Shown one piece after another: positions 62,967 through 64,000 of a DNA stretch of 64,000 nt (the first letter of the stretch is position 1; each line of letters begins with the position of its first letter). Position numbers and translations under genes: made by a program. Source of the DNA: Legionella steelei (lineage in GTDB: Bacteria > Pseudomonadota > Gammaproteobacteria > Legionellales > Legionellaceae); NCBI RefSeq assembly GCF_001468005.1, contig NZ_LNYY01000019.1, positions 714,445 to 778,444 of the forward strand. The letters are read 5' to 3'. Below the pieces are notes generated by a model, which saw nothing but the letters and a program-made list of their open reading frames with translations, had not been told where the DNA came from and made no database searches.

Positions 62967-64000
62967 TCAGAAGCATCGTAAACCAGGTATGAGCTCCCTT
63001 TCTTGATTATGAAACAGAGCATTCAATTTTTCAGCGGAGTTAGCCCAAAATAGTGGCTGTTGGTTGATACTATAGCCACTATTATAACGTCCTCTTGCAG
63101 AGGTATGACAGTGCATAAAAAAAATCAGTCGTTCAAGACGCTGATTAATCCTTTTTAAATCCATTTTAGTGTAGATACCTTTTCTTTTTTCAACATTTTC
63201 TAATGCCGTAGTTAAGGGGGGCTTTTGTTCATAATTCTCTTTGAGTGTTTTTAACAACTCATTATAGCGTTGCTGTTCGCAAGGAGCTGTCAATAATTCG
63301 GATTTATCAGCAAATAATTTTTTTACACTATGATACCGACGCCCTGAAGGCTGAACTGCGGCTAAAACACCTATCTCCGATGATTCACATATTAGTTTAT
63401 TAAATAAACGCACACTTCCTTTAGAGTGAGCAATACACATAAGCATGTTATATCGCTTGCTATATGGAAGACGCTCATAATTTGCAATCAGATCAGGAAT
63501 TTTTTTATATAACTCAACACAGGAGCTTATAGGATGTTTTTCAACATCTTGATTCAATAAACCACATTCTTTCATTGTACATAGTAAAGAAGCCAACTGC
63601 TTGTTATTGATTATGTATTGCCCAATGGCTCGTTTACACAATAGCAAGAGTTCTGATAGAGTTTTTTTGTGGCGTGACATATCAAAAACTGCAAAGTGAC
63701 ATCTTCTTTGTCTAAGATCAGAGAGCAGATAAGTGCTTTGCTTTTGATTATTCCATGGATTGATTAGAGTAACTTCAAAATCGCCTTGTTGCAAAGGGAT
63801 AATTTTTTCGACTCGCAATGCATGACGTCCATGCCTCTTACCAAACTCATCAATGCGCCCAAAATCCATTCCTATAAATATAGGAACATTGGGGTTTATT
63901 GTTTTTAACTTTACAAGCTTATCTGGATCACGAAAACCCGTTACATAAATCCCTAAAAGCTTACCTAAAAATTCGGTGTCTCTGTGTGTAACAGCGGGAT
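62967..64000 (-). CDS. 3' part of a large gene, possible papain/calpain-like protease, candidate effector
   Basis: The frame is open to the right edge of the window, so the N-terminus lies beyond it; a start at 63869 would only be an internal ATG. The upstream part reads 'GIYVTGFRDPDKLVKLKT' and 'NVPIFIGMDFGRIDEFGKR'. The motif 'GRHALRVEKI', then 'VTLINPWN', resembles the His and Asn active-site pair of calpain-type cysteine proteases (GHAYxV ... RNPWG); the Cys would lie outside the window. The last about 200 residues are basic and helical. I do not recognise the family. If the fold is right, the protein could be a secreted cysteine protease; this is inference. Confidence 0.65.
   Translation of the reverse strand, partial: PAVTHRDTEFLGKLLGIYVTGFRDPDKLVKLKTINPNVPIFIGMDFGRIDEFGKRHGRHALRVEKIIPLQQGDFEVTLINPWNNQKQSTYLLSDLRQRRCHFAVFDMSRHKKTLSELLLLCKRAIGQYIINNKQLASLLCTMKECGLLNQDVEKHPISSCVELYKKIPDLIANYERLPYSKRYNMLMCIAHSKGSVRLFNKLICESSEIGVLAAVQPSGRRYHSVKKLFADKSELLTAPCEQQRYNELLKTLKENYEQKPPLTTALENVEKRKGIYTKMDLKRINQRLERLIFFMHCHTSARGRYNSGYSINQQPLFWANSAEKLNALFHNQERELIPGLRCF

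Overview
The window looks like a chromosomal segment of a Legionella species or a very close relative. This rests on the low GC content by eye and on family resemblance: an ndk-rlmN-pilW-rodZ-hisS-yfgM-bamB-der run, prpBCD, hemJ/hemL, a GH18 chitinase, a MaoC-phosphotransacylase fusion, and several orphan proteins with the hydrophilic, Glu-rich C-termini seen in Dot/Icm substrates. No rRNA, tRNA, CRISPR array, IS element or phage was found. All family assignments come from reading motifs, not from database searches.

Layout. 0.2-8.5 kb: a possible ADP-ribosyltransferase-fold protein, a small membrane protein, a MaoC-phosphotransacylase fusion, a zinc alcohol dehydrogenase, a dimethylargininase translationally coupled to an amino-acid antiporter, and a coiled-coil protein. 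8.5-10.2 kb: a Val-rich leader peptide with mutually exclusive RNA hairpins precedes an MFS transporter, which suggests valine-responsive attenuation of a nutrient importer. 10.3-19.6 kb: a small GGCT-fold protein, a secreted orphan, a decayed GGDEF fragment, three peptidoglycan enzymes in a row (PBP4, YkuD, NlpC/P60), a permease, a protein with eleven 33-residue repeats, and RpiB. 19.7-27.7 kb is accessory: a secreted Cys-rich protein, a two-gene ATP-grasp + NRPS (C-A-PCP) locus, a HAD-like effector candidate, and a Sel1-like/membrane protein pair.

27.8-40.7 kb: ppsR, chitinase, prpD/prpC/prpB (methylcitrate cycle), mnmC overlapping a peptide transporter, hemL, a rubredoxin gene of only 58 codons, hemJ and a TerC protein. 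40.8-43.3 kb: pcnB (apparently with a non-AUG/GUG/UUG start), folK and a universal stress protein. 43.4-51.3 kb: the conserved der-bamB-yfgM-hisS-rodZ-pilW-rlmN-ndk cluster, without ispG in its usual slot. 51.4-64 kb: an orphan, miaE, another orphan, lpxH-minC, fadD, a Nudix CoA pyrophosphatase overlapping pabB, the pdhABC operon, a small secreted Cys protein, and the 3' part of a gene that may encode a papain/calpain-like cysteine protease.

Two families of dispersed palindromic elements occupy intergenic gaps. They sit in six convergent junctions, where they probably act as bidirectional terminators. The most interesting items are the Val leader/attenuator at 8.7 kb, the pcnB start, the NRPS/ATP-grasp pair with an asparagine-like specificity code, and the ART-like and protease-like effector candidates.
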